A program made the position numbers and the translations under genes. DNA of 64,000 nucleotides from Streptomyces tuirus (GTDB lineage Bacteria > Actinomycetota > Actinomycetes > Streptomycetales > Streptomycetaceae): the NCBI RefSeq assembly GCF_014701095.1, contig NZ_AP023439.1, positions 6,374,001 through 6,438,000 on the forward strand. Direction: 5' to 3'. Numbering within the stretch: the first letter of the stretch is position 1; every line of letters starts with the position of its first letter. The notes under the pieces were generated by a model that had not been told where the DNA came from, did not search any database, and saw only the letters and a list, made by a program, of their open reading frames with translations. Positions 25,959-34,295 of this stretch are shown here, one piece after another.

Positions 25959-27129
25959 GCCGGTCGGCGGCGCCGGTGGTGTCCAGCCAGTTGACGTCGT
26001 AGCTCAGCACGAGCCGCCCCTCTCCGCTCAGCACCGGATGCGCCTGCGGGTTGTAGGCGGCGACCTGTCCCTCGGGCAGCGGCGGGCTGAACTCCTTCGC
26101 CGGACCGTGCCACGGCCCGGCGGGCGAGCAGGCCCAGTAGGAGGCGATGGTGGTCAGCCCCTTCGGACCGGCGGCCATCGTGAACAGCACATATGTGCCG
26201 CCCTCCCGGACGACCGAGAACGCGCTGCCCACGCCCTTGCGCCGCCCGTCCCCCAGCACGGGCCGGGGGCGGGCGCCGGGCACCCACGCCGAACCGCTCC
26301 AGTACTGCCAGGCCGACGGATCGCCGAGCGCGCCCTCCGGCACGCGGGCCGCGTACGCGTGCGAGGCGGGCCGGGAGGCGGCCCGGCCGTCGTCGCCGCC
26401 GAACACATAGGTCCAGCCGTCCTCCTCGATCAGCGTCGTACCGAACAGCACCCGCCGGGACGGGTCCGGGACCAGCTGCTGGCCGAGCACCTCGGCGATC
26501 GACTCCAGGCGCAGGTCCGGCAGTGACAGCGTGGCGACCTCGGTGGCGGTGGGCACGCCGTAGATCCAGGGGGCCTGTCCTGCCGTGCGCACCCACAGCA
26601 GCACCCGGACGACCTGCTCCGGGGAGCCGGGGGAGCGGGGTTCGACGCGGGCGGCGACCGGCCAGCGCCACCGGCCCGGGGCCGGGTCGGCGAACAGCGG
26701 GGCGGGCAGGGTGGTGTCGAGCCGGCCGTCGCGCATCAGCACCGCCGAGTTGCGCACCAGCGGCGTGCCGGCGTCCCGCCAGGCGTAGGACTCGCCGTGC
26801 GGGTTGGGCGGGCCGTACACCCGGCCCAGATAGGTGTCCGAGAACAGCCACAGCACCCGGCCGTCCGGCAGCCGCACCGAGTGGGTGCCGTCCCCGCCGG
26901 TCCAGTCGTCCGTGCGGCCCGCGTCGTCGCCGTAGCGGGCGAACTCCGCGGTGAGGCCGTCGTCCGCCTTCCAGGAACCGACGGTGCGGGCCTGACAGAC
27001 GTCGTCGTCCGGACCTTCGTCGCCCGGCAGGGCGATGAGCAGGGCGGCGCCGAGGACCAGGACCAGCAGCAGGCCGATCCCGGTTCCCGTGCGCTGTCGT
27101 GCTCGTACTGCTCCTGAGTCGTCGGGCAC
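25894..27129 (-). CDS. Membrane-anchored DUF4185 protein (beta-propeller-like)
   Basis: A 411-residue secreted or anchored protein. A hydrophobic segment (TGIGLLLVLVLGAALLIAL, about 15-33) follows a basic N-terminus and could be a signal anchor. The rest fits DUF4185: SVRLPDGRVLWLFSDTYLG, RNSAVLMRDGRLD, VFGTTLIEEDG-type strands, and FTMAAGPKGLTTIASYW, a five-bladed fold related to glycosidases. The GTG at 27127-27129 lies only 12 bases after the sialidase stop, so both are one operon; its ribosome site is weak. A role in breaking down or binding the same glycan as the sialidase is inferred. Confidence 0.75.
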   Translation of the reverse strand: MPDDSGAVRARQRTGTGIGLLLVLVLGAALLIALPGDEGPDDDVCQARTVGSWKADDGLTAEFARYGDDAGRTDDWTGGDGTHSVRLPDGRVLWLFSDTYLGRVYGPPNPHGESYAWRDAGTPLVRNSAVLMRDGRLDTTLPAPLFADPAPGRWRWPVAARVEPRSPGSPEQVVRVLLWVRTAGQAPWIYGVPTATEVATLSLPDLRLESIAEVLGQQLVPDPSRRVLFGTTLIEEDGWTYVFGGDDGRAASRPASHAYAARVPEGALGDPSAWQYWSGSAWVPGARPRPVLGDGRRKGVGSAFSVVREGGTYVLFTMAAGPKGLTTIASYWACSPAGPWHGPAKEFSPPLPEGQVAAYNPQAHPVLSGEGRLVLSYDVNWLDTTGAADRLSRNVSLYRPRFVSLRLAAAR

Positions 27130-27140
27130 GTTCCGTGACG

Positions 27141-29015
27141 TTAGTTGCTGCCGCTCACCCGGTCCATGGGGAGCCACAGCACCGTGCCCCGGGGCGCCGC
27201 GCCCGAGGCGCCGGAGGCCAACTCCTCGTCGCTCAGGGCCCGTTTCCACACCCGGACGTCGTCGATCGCCCCGGTGAGGAAGGCCCGGCTGTCCATGCGC
27301 TGGCCGATGTGCACCCCGAACGGGGAGTTGCGGCTGACCGAGCCCGGCACGTCCGCGGTGCCGATCGCCTCGCCGTCGAGGAAGAGCGTCAACTGCCCTC
27401 CGCCGCGGCGCAGGGCCAGATGGTGCCAGCGGCCGTCGTTGTGGGCTCCGTCGGTCGACACCGAGGCGGACCTGACGGTCGTCGCGCCCGAACGGGTGGT
27501 GATCAGACCCCGGATCCGGTTGCTCGCCGGTTCTCCCCGCAGCCAGATCTGCGGCTGGGTGGTGCCGATGCCGCCCATCCACAGGAAGGGCTGCTCGCCG
27601 CTCGTGGCCGTGTAGCGGACGTGCAGCGAGGCCGTGAAGTCCCCTTCCCCGAGCGGGAGCCGGGACCGGTAGGGCAGCCGTACGGCGTCGTCGGTGCCGT
27701 CGAAGGCCAGCGCGCCGCCGCGGACACCGGCCGTGCGCCGGGCACCGCCGAGCACCGCCGCGGGTCTGGCGCCCGCCGCCGCGTCGCGTGTGGTCGGGTC
27801 GGCGCCCCGGCGCGGCTTCAGCCAGTCCTCGGTGAAGCGGGCGAAGCGGATCTCGTCGCGCGCGTCGACCGCGCCGCCCTCGTACAGCAGGCCCACCGTG
27901 CTGCCGTCGAGGGCCGCCATGTCGGAGTAGCCGGACCAGTCCGTGGTGACGACCGTGCCCCGGTCCACGCTCTCCCAGGTGCGCCCGCCGTCGTAGGAGG
28001 AACGGACCATCATCGTGCGGCGGCGGTCGGGGTCGGCCGGAGCGGACAGCAGCATCCGGTCGCCGAGGCGCAGGGTCGCGCCCTGGACCTGCGGGGTGTA
28101 CAGGCCGGGCAGGTCACGGAACGGGCCGGCGAAGCTGTCGCCGCCGTCCGTGCTGACGGTCTGGGAACGGTGGCCCAGGTCGGTGCCGTCCTGCTCCCGG
28201 CCGCTGACGAGCAGGGCGCCGTCGGCGCGTTCGGTGAGCGTCACCTCGGACGGCTTCTGCCGGAACACGCCGTCCTGCCCTATGGGCCAGGTGTCCGTGG
28301 CGCCGACGCGCCAGGAGTCACCGCCGTCGTCGCTGACGACCAACGCGGCATGGTTGGCGGAGACCCGGCTGCCGTTCCACGTCTCGGTGTTGACGCCGAT
28401 CACCAGCCGACCGGCGTGCTTGCCGCGGGTCAGCTGGATGCCGTGCACGGGACCGGTCGCGTACCAGGAGTTCCAGTGCTCGGGCAGGATCTCGTCGCTC
28501 AGATCGCGCGGCTTGGACCAGGTGCGGCCGTCGTCGTCGCTGTACTGCAGGTGCGGGGTGCGGTCGCAGGGGACGGTGCAGTTGCCGGCGTCCGTGCGGC
28601 CGGTGTTGTACGTCTCGGCCAGCACGATCCGGCCGGTTTCGCGGTCCACGACGGGAGCCGGGTTGCCGTGGGTGTCGCCCGCACCCTCGGTGACGACCTG
28701 GAGCGGCCCCCAGGTGCGGCCGCCGTCGGTGGAACGCTTGACGACGATGTCGATGTCGGCCGCGTCACCGCAGTTGAGGACGCGCCCCTCGGCGAACGCC
28801 AGCAGCGCGCCGCTGGTGGTGCGCACGATCGCCGGGATCCGGAAGCAGGCGTAGCCCGGGTCCTGCGAGGCCTTGAAGAGCACCTGCTGGTCGAACTCGG
28901 CTGATTTCGAGGTGGGTTGGCCGTACGCAACCGGGGCGGTGGGCGCGAGCAGCGTCCCGGCGGCGACGGCGGCTGTCAGGGTGCATCTCAGACGTGCGCG
29001 AAGACTTGACGGCAT
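27141..29015 (-). CDS. Secreted exo-alpha-sialidase with C-terminal LamG-like lectin domain
   Basis: A 624-residue exported glycosidase. A signal peptide (about 1-32, PVAYGQP) is followed by a six-bladed sialidase propeller. The FRIP motif is CFRIPAIVRTT, and five Asp-boxes are seen (STDGGRTW, SDDDGRTW, SDDGGDSW, STDGGDSF, SYDGGRTW). The Tyr/Glu nucleophile region is likely SDMAALDGSTVGLLYEGG. Residues about 420-620 form a LamG/concanavalin-like carbohydrate-binding domain (WHHLALRRGGGQLTLFLDGE, IDDVRVWKRALSDEEL). It releases terminal sialic acids from host or environmental glycans. No sialic-acid uptake genes are adjacent. The ATG lies 13 bases after AGGGCAGGT. Confidence 0.9.
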   Translation of the reverse strand: MPSSLRARLRCTLTAAVAAGTLLAPTAPVAYGQPTSKSAEFDQQVLFKASQDPGYACFRIPAIVRTTSGALLAFAEGRVLNCGDAADIDIVVKRSTDGGRTWGPLQVVTEGAGDTHGNPAPVVDRETGRIVLAETYNTGRTDAGNCTVPCDRTPHLQYSDDDGRTWSKPRDLSDEILPEHWNSWYATGPVHGIQLTRGKHAGRLVIGVNTETWNGSRVSANHAALVVSDDGGDSWRVGATDTWPIGQDGVFRQKPSEVTLTERADGALLVSGREQDGTDLGHRSQTVSTDGGDSFAGPFRDLPGLYTPQVQGATLRLGDRMLLSAPADPDRRRTMMVRSSYDGGRTWESVDRGTVVTTDWSGYSDMAALDGSTVGLLYEGGAVDARDEIRFARFTEDWLKPRRGADPTTRDAAAGARPAAVLGGARRTAGVRGGALAFDGTDDAVRLPYRSRLPLGEGDFTASLHVRYTATSGEQPFLWMGGIGTTQPQIWLRGEPASNRIRGLITTRSGATTVRSASVSTDGAHNDGRWHHLALRRGGGQLTLFLDGEAIGTADVPGSVSRNSPFGVHIGQRMDSRAFLTGAIDDVRVWKRALSDEELASGASGAAPRGTVLWLPMDRVSGSN

Positions 29016-29155
29016 GGTGCGACCTGCCCTTCATGCGTCTGTCGGCCGGACCACCGGGGCATGGGAGAAGACATCCGGTCATCCGGACATTCCACGTCCA
29101 ATGGGTAGGCCACAGACGGTACTTGGGTTCTCAGACCCCCCACAAGAAGCGTGCG

Positions 29156-30073
29156 TCAGGGGATCAGGACGACCTTGCCCAGGTTGGAGCGCCCCTCGAT
29201 CTCCCCGTGCGCCTTGGCCGCGTCCTCCAGGGCGAACTCCCCGTGCACGACCGGCCTGAGCTCTCCCGCGGCGAACAACCGCCACAGTTCCTCGCGCCAC
29301 CCCTCGTACACCTCGGGCTTGCCGCGGGCGATACGGGCCATCTGGAAGCCGATCACCGACTTGGCCCCCACGAGCAGGTCGTATGCCTGGATGGTGCCGC
29401 CGCCCGAGCTGTACGCCACCAGCCGCCCTTCCGGGACGAGCGCGTGCAGGGCCGGAGTGAGCAGCTCGCCGCCGACCGCGTCCAGGACGTAGTCGACCGG
29501 GGTGCCCCAGCCGGTGTCGCCGTATGTGATGACGTGGTCGGCGCCGAGGCCCCGGACGAAGTCGGCCTTGGACGGGTCGGAGACGGCTCCCACGACCCGG
29601 CCGGCGCCGCGCGTCCTGGCCAGTTGCAGGGCCAGGTGGCCGACGCCGCTCGCGGCCGCGGTGACCAGGGCCGCCTCGCCCGGCTCGGGGCGGGCCGCCT
29701 CCAATGCGCCGAGGGCGACCAGTCCGCTGCGGACCAGGGCGACCGCGTCGACGGCGCTCGCGTCCGCCGGAACCGGGGAGGCCATGGCCTCGTGCAGCAG
29801 CGCGAAGTCGGCGTAGCCGTGGCCGAAGCAGAGCCCGGTCACCCGGTCGCCGGTACCGAAGTCCGAGACGCCCTCTCCGACGGCCATGACCTCGCCGGCG
29901 ATCTCGCCGCCGAGCGGGACGGGCTCGTCCGCCTCGGTGACCTTGCGGACGACCGGGAGCGTCACGCCGACGGCTTCCGTGCGCACGAGGAGCTCTCCGG
30001 GGCCGGGCCGGGGGAGTGGCGCCTCCTCGACGAACAGGGGGCCGCCTCGGGATTCGTAGCGGACGCGGCGCAT
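29156..30073 (-). CDS. Zinc-type alcohol dehydrogenase-like / NADPH:quinone reductase
   Basis: A 305-residue medium-chain reductase without the catalytic zinc ligands, as in quinone oxidoreductases (zeta-crystallin type). GELLVRTEAVGVTLPVVRK and GGEIAGEVMAVGEGV lie in the catalytic domain; the cofactor-binding motif is TAAASGVGHLALQLAR. A Tyr in GHGYADFALL and the C-terminal EGRSNLGKVVLIP also fit. The ATG at 30071-30073 has GGAGG 5 bases upstream; an ATG ten codons earlier is less likely. It is divergent from a MarR regulator, a usual arrangement for quinone or electrophile detoxification. Confidence 0.88.
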   Translation of the reverse strand: MRRVRYESRGGPLFVEEAPLPRPGPGELLVRTEAVGVTLPVVRKVTEADEPVPLGGEIAGEVMAVGEGVSDFGTGDRVTGLCFGHGYADFALLHEAMASPVPADASAVDAVALVRSGLVALGALEAARPEPGEAALVTAAASGVGHLALQLARTRGAGRVVGAVSDPSKADFVRGLGADHVITYGDTGWGTPVDYVLDAVGGELLTPALHALVPEGRLVAYSSGGGTIQAYDLLVGAKSVIGFQMARIARGKPEVYEGWREELWRLFAAGELRPVVHGEFALEDAAKAHGEIEGRSNLGKVVLIP

Positions 30074-30110
30074 CGCACCTCCGGGGTCGTTGGTGGTCCC
30101 CATGACTTCA

Positions 30111-30152
30111 TTGGGAAGCCCAACGGTATAGGAGGATCATAGGGAGAACCAA
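30111..30152 (-). promoter_or_regulatory. Promoter and operator of the quinone reductase gene
   Basis: On the minus strand TTGGTT (30147-30152), a 16-base spacer and TATACC (30125-30130) make a good -35/-10 pair. Just downstream is the palindrome TTGGG-AAG-CCCAA (30111-30123), well placed for repression by the divergent MarR protein. Confidence 0.5.
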
Positions 30153-30176
30153 CGTTTGTGTGGTTAGGCTGCGCCC

Positions 30177-30614
30177 ATGTCGGAAGCCCCCCTCCCCTCG
30201 ATCCGCTCCCTGCCCAGCTGGCTGCTCGGCCGCGCCGCCGCCCGCGGCCGGGCCCTGGTGGCCGAGGCGCTGGCCGGGGAGGACATGCGGATGTGGCACC
30301 ACGTGGTGCTGTCCGCCGTCCGCGACCTCGCACCGGTCGCCCAGGCCGACCTCGGCCGCGGGGTCCGGCTGGACCCCAAGGACCTGGTCGGCGTGCTCAA
30401 CGACCTCCAGTCGGCCGGGTTGGTGGTCCGCGAACCCGACCCGAAGGACCGCCGCAAGAACGCGGTGTCCCTCACCGGGCGGGGAGCGCGGCTGCTGAAG
30501 CGCTGCGAGAAGGCGGCCCGCGCCGCCAACGACGAACTGCTCGCACCGCTGTCCGCGGCCGAGCGCGAGCAGTTCATGGCGATGCTGCACCGGATATCCG
30601 CCACGGCCGACTAG
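30177..30614 (+). CDS. MarR-family transcriptional regulator
   Basis: A 145-residue winged-helix regulator. The DNA-binding core runs from about 40 to 105: MWHHVVLSAVRDLAPVAQAD, LVGVLNDLQSAGLVVREPDP (recognition helix) and the wing KDRRKNAVSLTGRGARLL. The N- and C-terminal helices dimerise. It is expected to repress the divergent quinone reductase and release on binding a phenolic or quinone ligand; this is by analogy. No clear ribosome site precedes the ATG. It is convergent with fdhD. Confidence 0.9.
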   Translation: MSEAPLPSIRSLPSWLLGRAAARGRALVAEALAGEDMRMWHHVVLSAVRDLAPVAQADLGRGVRLDPKDLVGVLNDLQSAGLVVREPDPKDRRKNAVSLTGRGARLLKRCEKAARAANDELLAPLSAAEREQFMAMLHRISATAD

Positions 30615-30617
30615 ACC

Positions 30618-30690
30618 CGCCCCGGCCAGGCCGGGACGGGCCCCGGTGCCTCGCCGGGCAGGCCGAGACGGGGCCCCTGCGGCGCAGGGG
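30618..30690. terminator. Hairpins between marR and fdhD
   Basis: The 126-bp convergent gap holds CCCCTGC-GGC-GCAGGGG (30674-30690, perfect 7-bp stem) and an upstream imperfect CCCGGCC/GGCCGGG stem near 30620-30640. These can terminate transcription from both sides. Confidence 0.55.
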
Positions 30691-30740
30691 GCGCTCCCCG
30701 CCGGTCGGGGCCCCGCCGCCGTGTCGCGGAAAGGACCTGC

Positions 30741-31589
30741 TCAGCCCTGGGCGGCCGCGGCCCGCACAGCGATCCGGTCCTCACCCGCGTACACGTTCAT
30801 GGAACTGCCCCGCAGGAAGCCCACCAGCGTCAGACCCGCCTCGGCGGCCAGGTCCACCGCCAGCGAGGACGGGGCCGACACCGCCGCCAGCACCGGGATG
30901 CCCGCCATCACGGCCTTCTGCGCCAGCTCGAAGGAGGCCCGGCCCGAGACGAGCAGGACCGTCCGCGACAGCGGCAGCTCCCCGTTCTGCAGGGCCCGGC
31001 CGACCAGCTTGTCGACCGCGTTGTGCCGGCCCACGTCCTCCCGGACGTCCAGCAGCTCGCCCTCTTCCGAGAACAGGGCCGCCGCGTGCAGGCCCCCGGT
31101 CCGGTCGAAGACCCGCTGGGCCGCGCGCAGCCGGTCGGGGAGGCCCGCGAGCAGCTCGGGGGAGACCCGGACCGGGGGAGTGTCGGCGATGGGCCACCGG
31201 GCCGTGGTGCGCACCGCGTCCAGTGACGCCTTGCCGCACAGCCCGCAGGAGGACGTGGTGTAGACGTTGCGCTCCAGCGTGATGTCGGGGATCTCCACGC
31301 CCGGCGCCGTCTTCACGTCCACCACGTTGTACGTGTTCGAGCCGTCGGCCGTCGCCCCGGCGCAGTAGACGATGTTCTGCAGATCCTGCTGCCCGGCCAG
31401 CACCCCCTCGCTCACCAGGAACCCCGCGGCCAGCGCGAAGTCGTCCCCAGGGGTGCGCATGGTGATCGCCAGGGGTTTGCCGTTGAGCCGGATCTCCATC
31501 GGCTCCTCGGCGACGAGCGTGTCCGGGCGGCTGGAGACCACCCCGTCCCGGATGCGGATCACCTTGCGTCGTTCCGTGACTCGTCCCAT
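30741..31589 (-). CDS. fdhD: FdhD, formate dehydrogenase accessory sulfurtransferase
   Basis: A 282-residue protein that moves sulfur to the molybdenum cofactor so that formate dehydrogenase becomes active. The hallmark Cys pair is in SSCGLCGKASLDA (about 115-127). PGDDFALAAGFLVSEGV, the DVGRHNAVDKLVG motif and LVSGRASFELAQKA are all in family order. It is the last gene of the formate operon, 7 bases after the Fe-S subunit. Its presence supports calling the molybdoenzyme a formate dehydrogenase rather than another family member. Confidence 0.95.
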   Translation of the reverse strand: MGRVTERRKVIRIRDGVVSSRPDTLVAEEPMEIRLNGKPLAITMRTPGDDFALAAGFLVSEGVLAGQQDLQNIVYCAGATADGSNTYNVVDVKTAPGVEIPDITLERNVYTTSSCGLCGKASLDAVRTTARWPIADTPPVRVSPELLAGLPDRLRAAQRVFDRTGGLHAAALFSEEGELLDVREDVGRHNAVDKLVGRALQNGELPLSRTVLLVSGRASFELAQKAVMAGIPVLAAVSAPSSLAVDLAAEAGLTLVGFLRGSSMNVYAGEDRIAVRAAAAQG

Positions 31590-31596
31590 GTCCAGT

Positions 31597-32457
31597 TCAG
31601 TCCCGGTTCTGTACGTGCTGGTAGCCGAAGCGGCCCTTGATGCAGAGGTTGCCGTGGGTCACCGGATTGTCGTGCGGAGAGGTGACCTTCACGATCTCAT
31701 TGTCCTGTACGTGCAGCGTCAGGTTGCAGCCCACTCCGCAGTACGCGCACACCGTGGTCGTCTCCGTCTGCCGCGCCTCGTCCCAGGTACCCGCCGCGCG
31801 CATGTCGAACTCGGACTTGAACGACAGCGCGCCCGTGGGGCACACCTCGATGCAGTTCCCGCAGTACACGCACGCCGAGTCGGTCAGCGGCGCGTCGTGC
31901 TCCACGGCGATCCGGGCGTCGAAACCGCGCCCGGCGACCGAGATCGCGAAGGAGTTCTGCCACTGGTCGCCACAGGCGTCGACGCACTTGTAGCAGAGGA
32001 TGCATTTGTCGTAATCCCTGACATACAGGTCGTTGTCGACCCTCGGTTCCTCGTTCAGCCGCGCGGCGTCCGGGCCGAAGCGGTCGGGTTTCGCCTCGTA
32101 CTCCTTGAGCCACCCGGCGACCTTCGGGGTCGTCGACAGGTCGACCGAGGACGCGAGCAGTTCCAGGACGACCTTGCGGCTGTGCCGGGCGCGCTCGGTG
32201 TCCGTGCGGACCTCCATGCCCGGCTCGGCCTTGCGGGAGCAGGCCGGGACGAGGGTCCTCGCCCCCTCGACCTCGACGACGCAGACCCGGCAGGCGTTCT
32301 TGGGACGCAGGGTGTCGCCCTCGCACAGGGTCGGGATGTCCTTCCCGGCCGCCCGGCAGGCGTCCAGGATGGTCGAGCCCTCGGGGACCCGGGCCTCCTC
32401 GCCGTCGAGCGTGAACTCCAGCATGCGGCGCGGGATCCCCAGCGGTGTGACGGTCAT
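31597..32457 (-). CDS. Formate dehydrogenase Fe-S subunit (N-terminal half of FdsA type)
   Basis: A 286-residue protein matching the front part of cytosolic NAD-linked formate dehydrogenase alpha subunits. A [2Fe-2S] domain comes first (TLCEGDTLRPKNACRVCVVE, PACS). Two [4Fe-4S] motifs follow, CILCYKCVDAC and ACVYCGNCIEVCP. The C-terminus is the [4Fe-4S] cap of the molybdopterin domain (VCAYCGVGC ... NLCIKGRFG), after which the protein stops. Between residues 95 and 140 the usual His-Cys3 cluster motif is missing (LELLASSVDLSTTP). The catalytic part is a separate gene two positions upstream. Its ATG overlaps the FdsGB stop (ATGA). Confidence 0.85.
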   Translation of the reverse strand: MTVTPLGIPRRMLEFTLDGEEARVPEGSTILDACRAAGKDIPTLCEGDTLRPKNACRVCVVEVEGARTLVPACSRKAEPGMEVRTDTERARHSRKVVLELLASSVDLSTTPKVAGWLKEYEAKPDRFGPDAARLNEEPRVDNDLYVRDYDKCILCYKCVDACGDQWQNSFAISVAGRGFDARIAVEHDAPLTDSACVYCGNCIEVCPTGALSFKSEFDMRAAGTWDEARQTETTTVCAYCGVGCNLTLHVQDNEIVKVTSPHDNPVTHGNLCIKGRFGYQHVQNRD

Positions 32458-34295
32458 TCGTACGCCCCCAGACGGTCGATGGCGGATTCCACGGCGTTCC
32501 ACGCGGTCTGCCCCAGACCGCAGATCGAGGCGTCCCGCATGGCGCGGCCGACCTCCCGCAGCAGCGCGATGTCCCCGGCGGCGTCGGCGCCCGTGCGCTC
32601 CACGATCCGGTGCAGTGCCTCCTCCTGCCGCACCGTCCCGACCCGGCAGGGCACGCACTGCCCGCACGACTCGTCGCGGAAGAACTCCGCGATGCGCAGC
32701 AGCAGCCGGGGCAGGGGCACACTGTCGTCGAAGGCCATGACGACCCCCGAGCCGAGCGTCGTGCCCGCCTCCCTCGTGCCTTCGAAGGTGAGCGGCACAT
32801 CCAGCTCGTCAGCCCGCACGAAACCGCCGGCCGCCCCGCCGAGCAGCACCGCCCGCAGCCCCTCGCGCACCCCGGCCAGGGTGAGCACCTCGCCCAGCGT
32901 CGCGCCGAACGGCACCTCGTAGACACCGGGCCGCTCCACACTCCCGGACACGCAGAACAGCTTCGGCCCGGTGGAGCGCCCGGTGCCGATGGCCGCGTAC
33001 GCCGGGGCGCCCATGGTCAGGACCGGCAGGACGTTGACCAGCGTCTCGACGTTGTTCTCGACGGTCGGCTTGCCGAACAGGCCCTTCTCCACCGGGAACG
33101 GGGGCTTGGAGCGGGGCTCGCCCCGGTAGCCCTCGATGGAGTTGAACAGGGCCGTCTCCTCACCGCAGATGTAGGCGCCCGCGCCCCGCCGGATCTCGAT
33201 GTCGAACGCGTAGCCCTGCCCGAGGACGTCGTCGCCGAGCAGTCCGCGCGCACGGGCCTGCGTGATCGCGTGCTCCAGCAGGCGCAGGGCGCGCGGGTAC
33301 TCGCCGCGCAGATACAGGTAGCCCTTGTGGGCGCCGGTCGCGTACCCGGCGATCGTCATCGCCTCGACCAGCGCGTACGGGTCGCCCTCCATCAGCACCC
33401 GGTCCTTGAAGGTGCCCGGCTCCGACTCGTCGGCGTTGCAGACGAGGTAGTGCGGACGGTCGGGCTGCGACGCCGTGGCCTGCCATTTGCGGCCGGTGGG
33501 GAAGGCGGCGCCGCCGCGCCCGACCAGGCCCGAGTCGGTCACCTCGCGGATGACGCCGGCGGGACCCAGCTCGAAGGCTCTGCGCAGGGCGGTGTAGCCG
33601 CCGTGGGCGCGGTAGTCGTCGAGGGACGACGGGTCGACCACGCCGACGCGGTGCAGCAGCGTCAGCCCGTCCTGCCCCGCCTGGGGCACCGCCAGCGCGG
33701 CCGGCGGCTCCTCGGGCGCGGAACCGGGCGAGGACGCGGCGAGCACGGCCGCCTCGACGGTCGCCGGCGCCGAGACCGCCGTGCGGACGGGATCCCCGGC
33801 CCTGACCGCCAGCGCGGCCGGGGCGCGTTCGCACAGACCCAGGCACGGGCTGCGCTCGACGCTCACCCCGCTGCCGGGGCCCAGCCGCGCCTCGATCCCG
33901 GCGCACAGCTGCGGCGCCCCGGCCGCCGCGCACGCCAGGTCCGTGCACACATGGAGCACGGTCGCCGGACGCGGCTTGACAGAGAACATGGCGTAGAAGG
34001 TGGCGACCCCGTAGGCCTCCGCCGGCGGCACCGTCAGCCGCCGGCACAGGTAGTCGAGGGCACCCTCGCTGATCCAGCCGATCCGGTCGTTGACGGCGTG
34101 CAGCCCCGGCAGCAGCAGGTCGCGGCGGTCCCGGGCCTCGCGTCCGCCACGCGCCCACCTCAGATCGGCGGCGCGCATCTCATCGCGGGCGGCGCCCTCC
34201 CAGGACGACTCGGGGGGCCCGAGCAGGGCGTCGACGGCCGCCCGCTCCTCGTCCGTCGGCTTGCTGTCACCGAAGTGCAGGTCCACTTGCGTCAC
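32454..34295 (-). CDS. Fused FdsG-FdsB (NuoE-NuoF type) NADH-handling subunit
   Basis: A 613-residue fusion. Residues 1-165 are FdsG/NuoE-like, a thioredoxin-fold [2Fe-2S] domain with LHVCTDLACAAAG and SPCLGLCERAPA as cluster ligands. From about 220 it is FdsB/NuoF-like: FMN/NADH motifs GRGGAAFPTGRKW and CNADESEPGTFKDR, GAYICGEETAL, an SLBB-type region, and the [4Fe-4S] SCGQCVPCRVGT with a late Cys in SICGLGQ. It passes electrons from formate to NAD+. Start GTG 34293-34295 overlaps the catalytic subunit stop (GTGA); the stop overlaps the Fe-S subunit start (ATGA). Confidence 0.9.
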   Translation of the reverse strand: MTQVDLHFGDSKPTDEERAAVDALLGPPESSWEGAARDEMRAADLRWARGGREARDRRDLLLPGLHAVNDRIGWISEGALDYLCRRLTVPPAEAYGVATFYAMFSVKPRPATVLHVCTDLACAAAGAPQLCAGIEARLGPGSGVSVERSPCLGLCERAPAALAVRAGDPVRTAVSAPATVEAAVLAASSPGSAPEEPPAALAVPQAGQDGLTLLHRVGVVDPSSLDDYRAHGGYTALRRAFELGPAGVIREVTDSGLVGRGGAAFPTGRKWQATASQPDRPHYLVCNADESEPGTFKDRVLMEGDPYALVEAMTIAGYATGAHKGYLYLRGEYPRALRLLEHAITQARARGLLGDDVLGQGYAFDIEIRRGAGAYICGEETALFNSIEGYRGEPRSKPPFPVEKGLFGKPTVENNVETLVNVLPVLTMGAPAYAAIGTGRSTGPKLFCVSGSVERPGVYEVPFGATLGEVLTLAGVREGLRAVLLGGAAGGFVRADELDVPLTFEGTREAGTTLGSGVVMAFDDSVPLPRLLLRIAEFFRDESCGQCVPCRVGTVRQEEALHRIVERTGADAAGDIALLREVGRAMRDASICGLGQTAWNAVESAIDRLGAYE

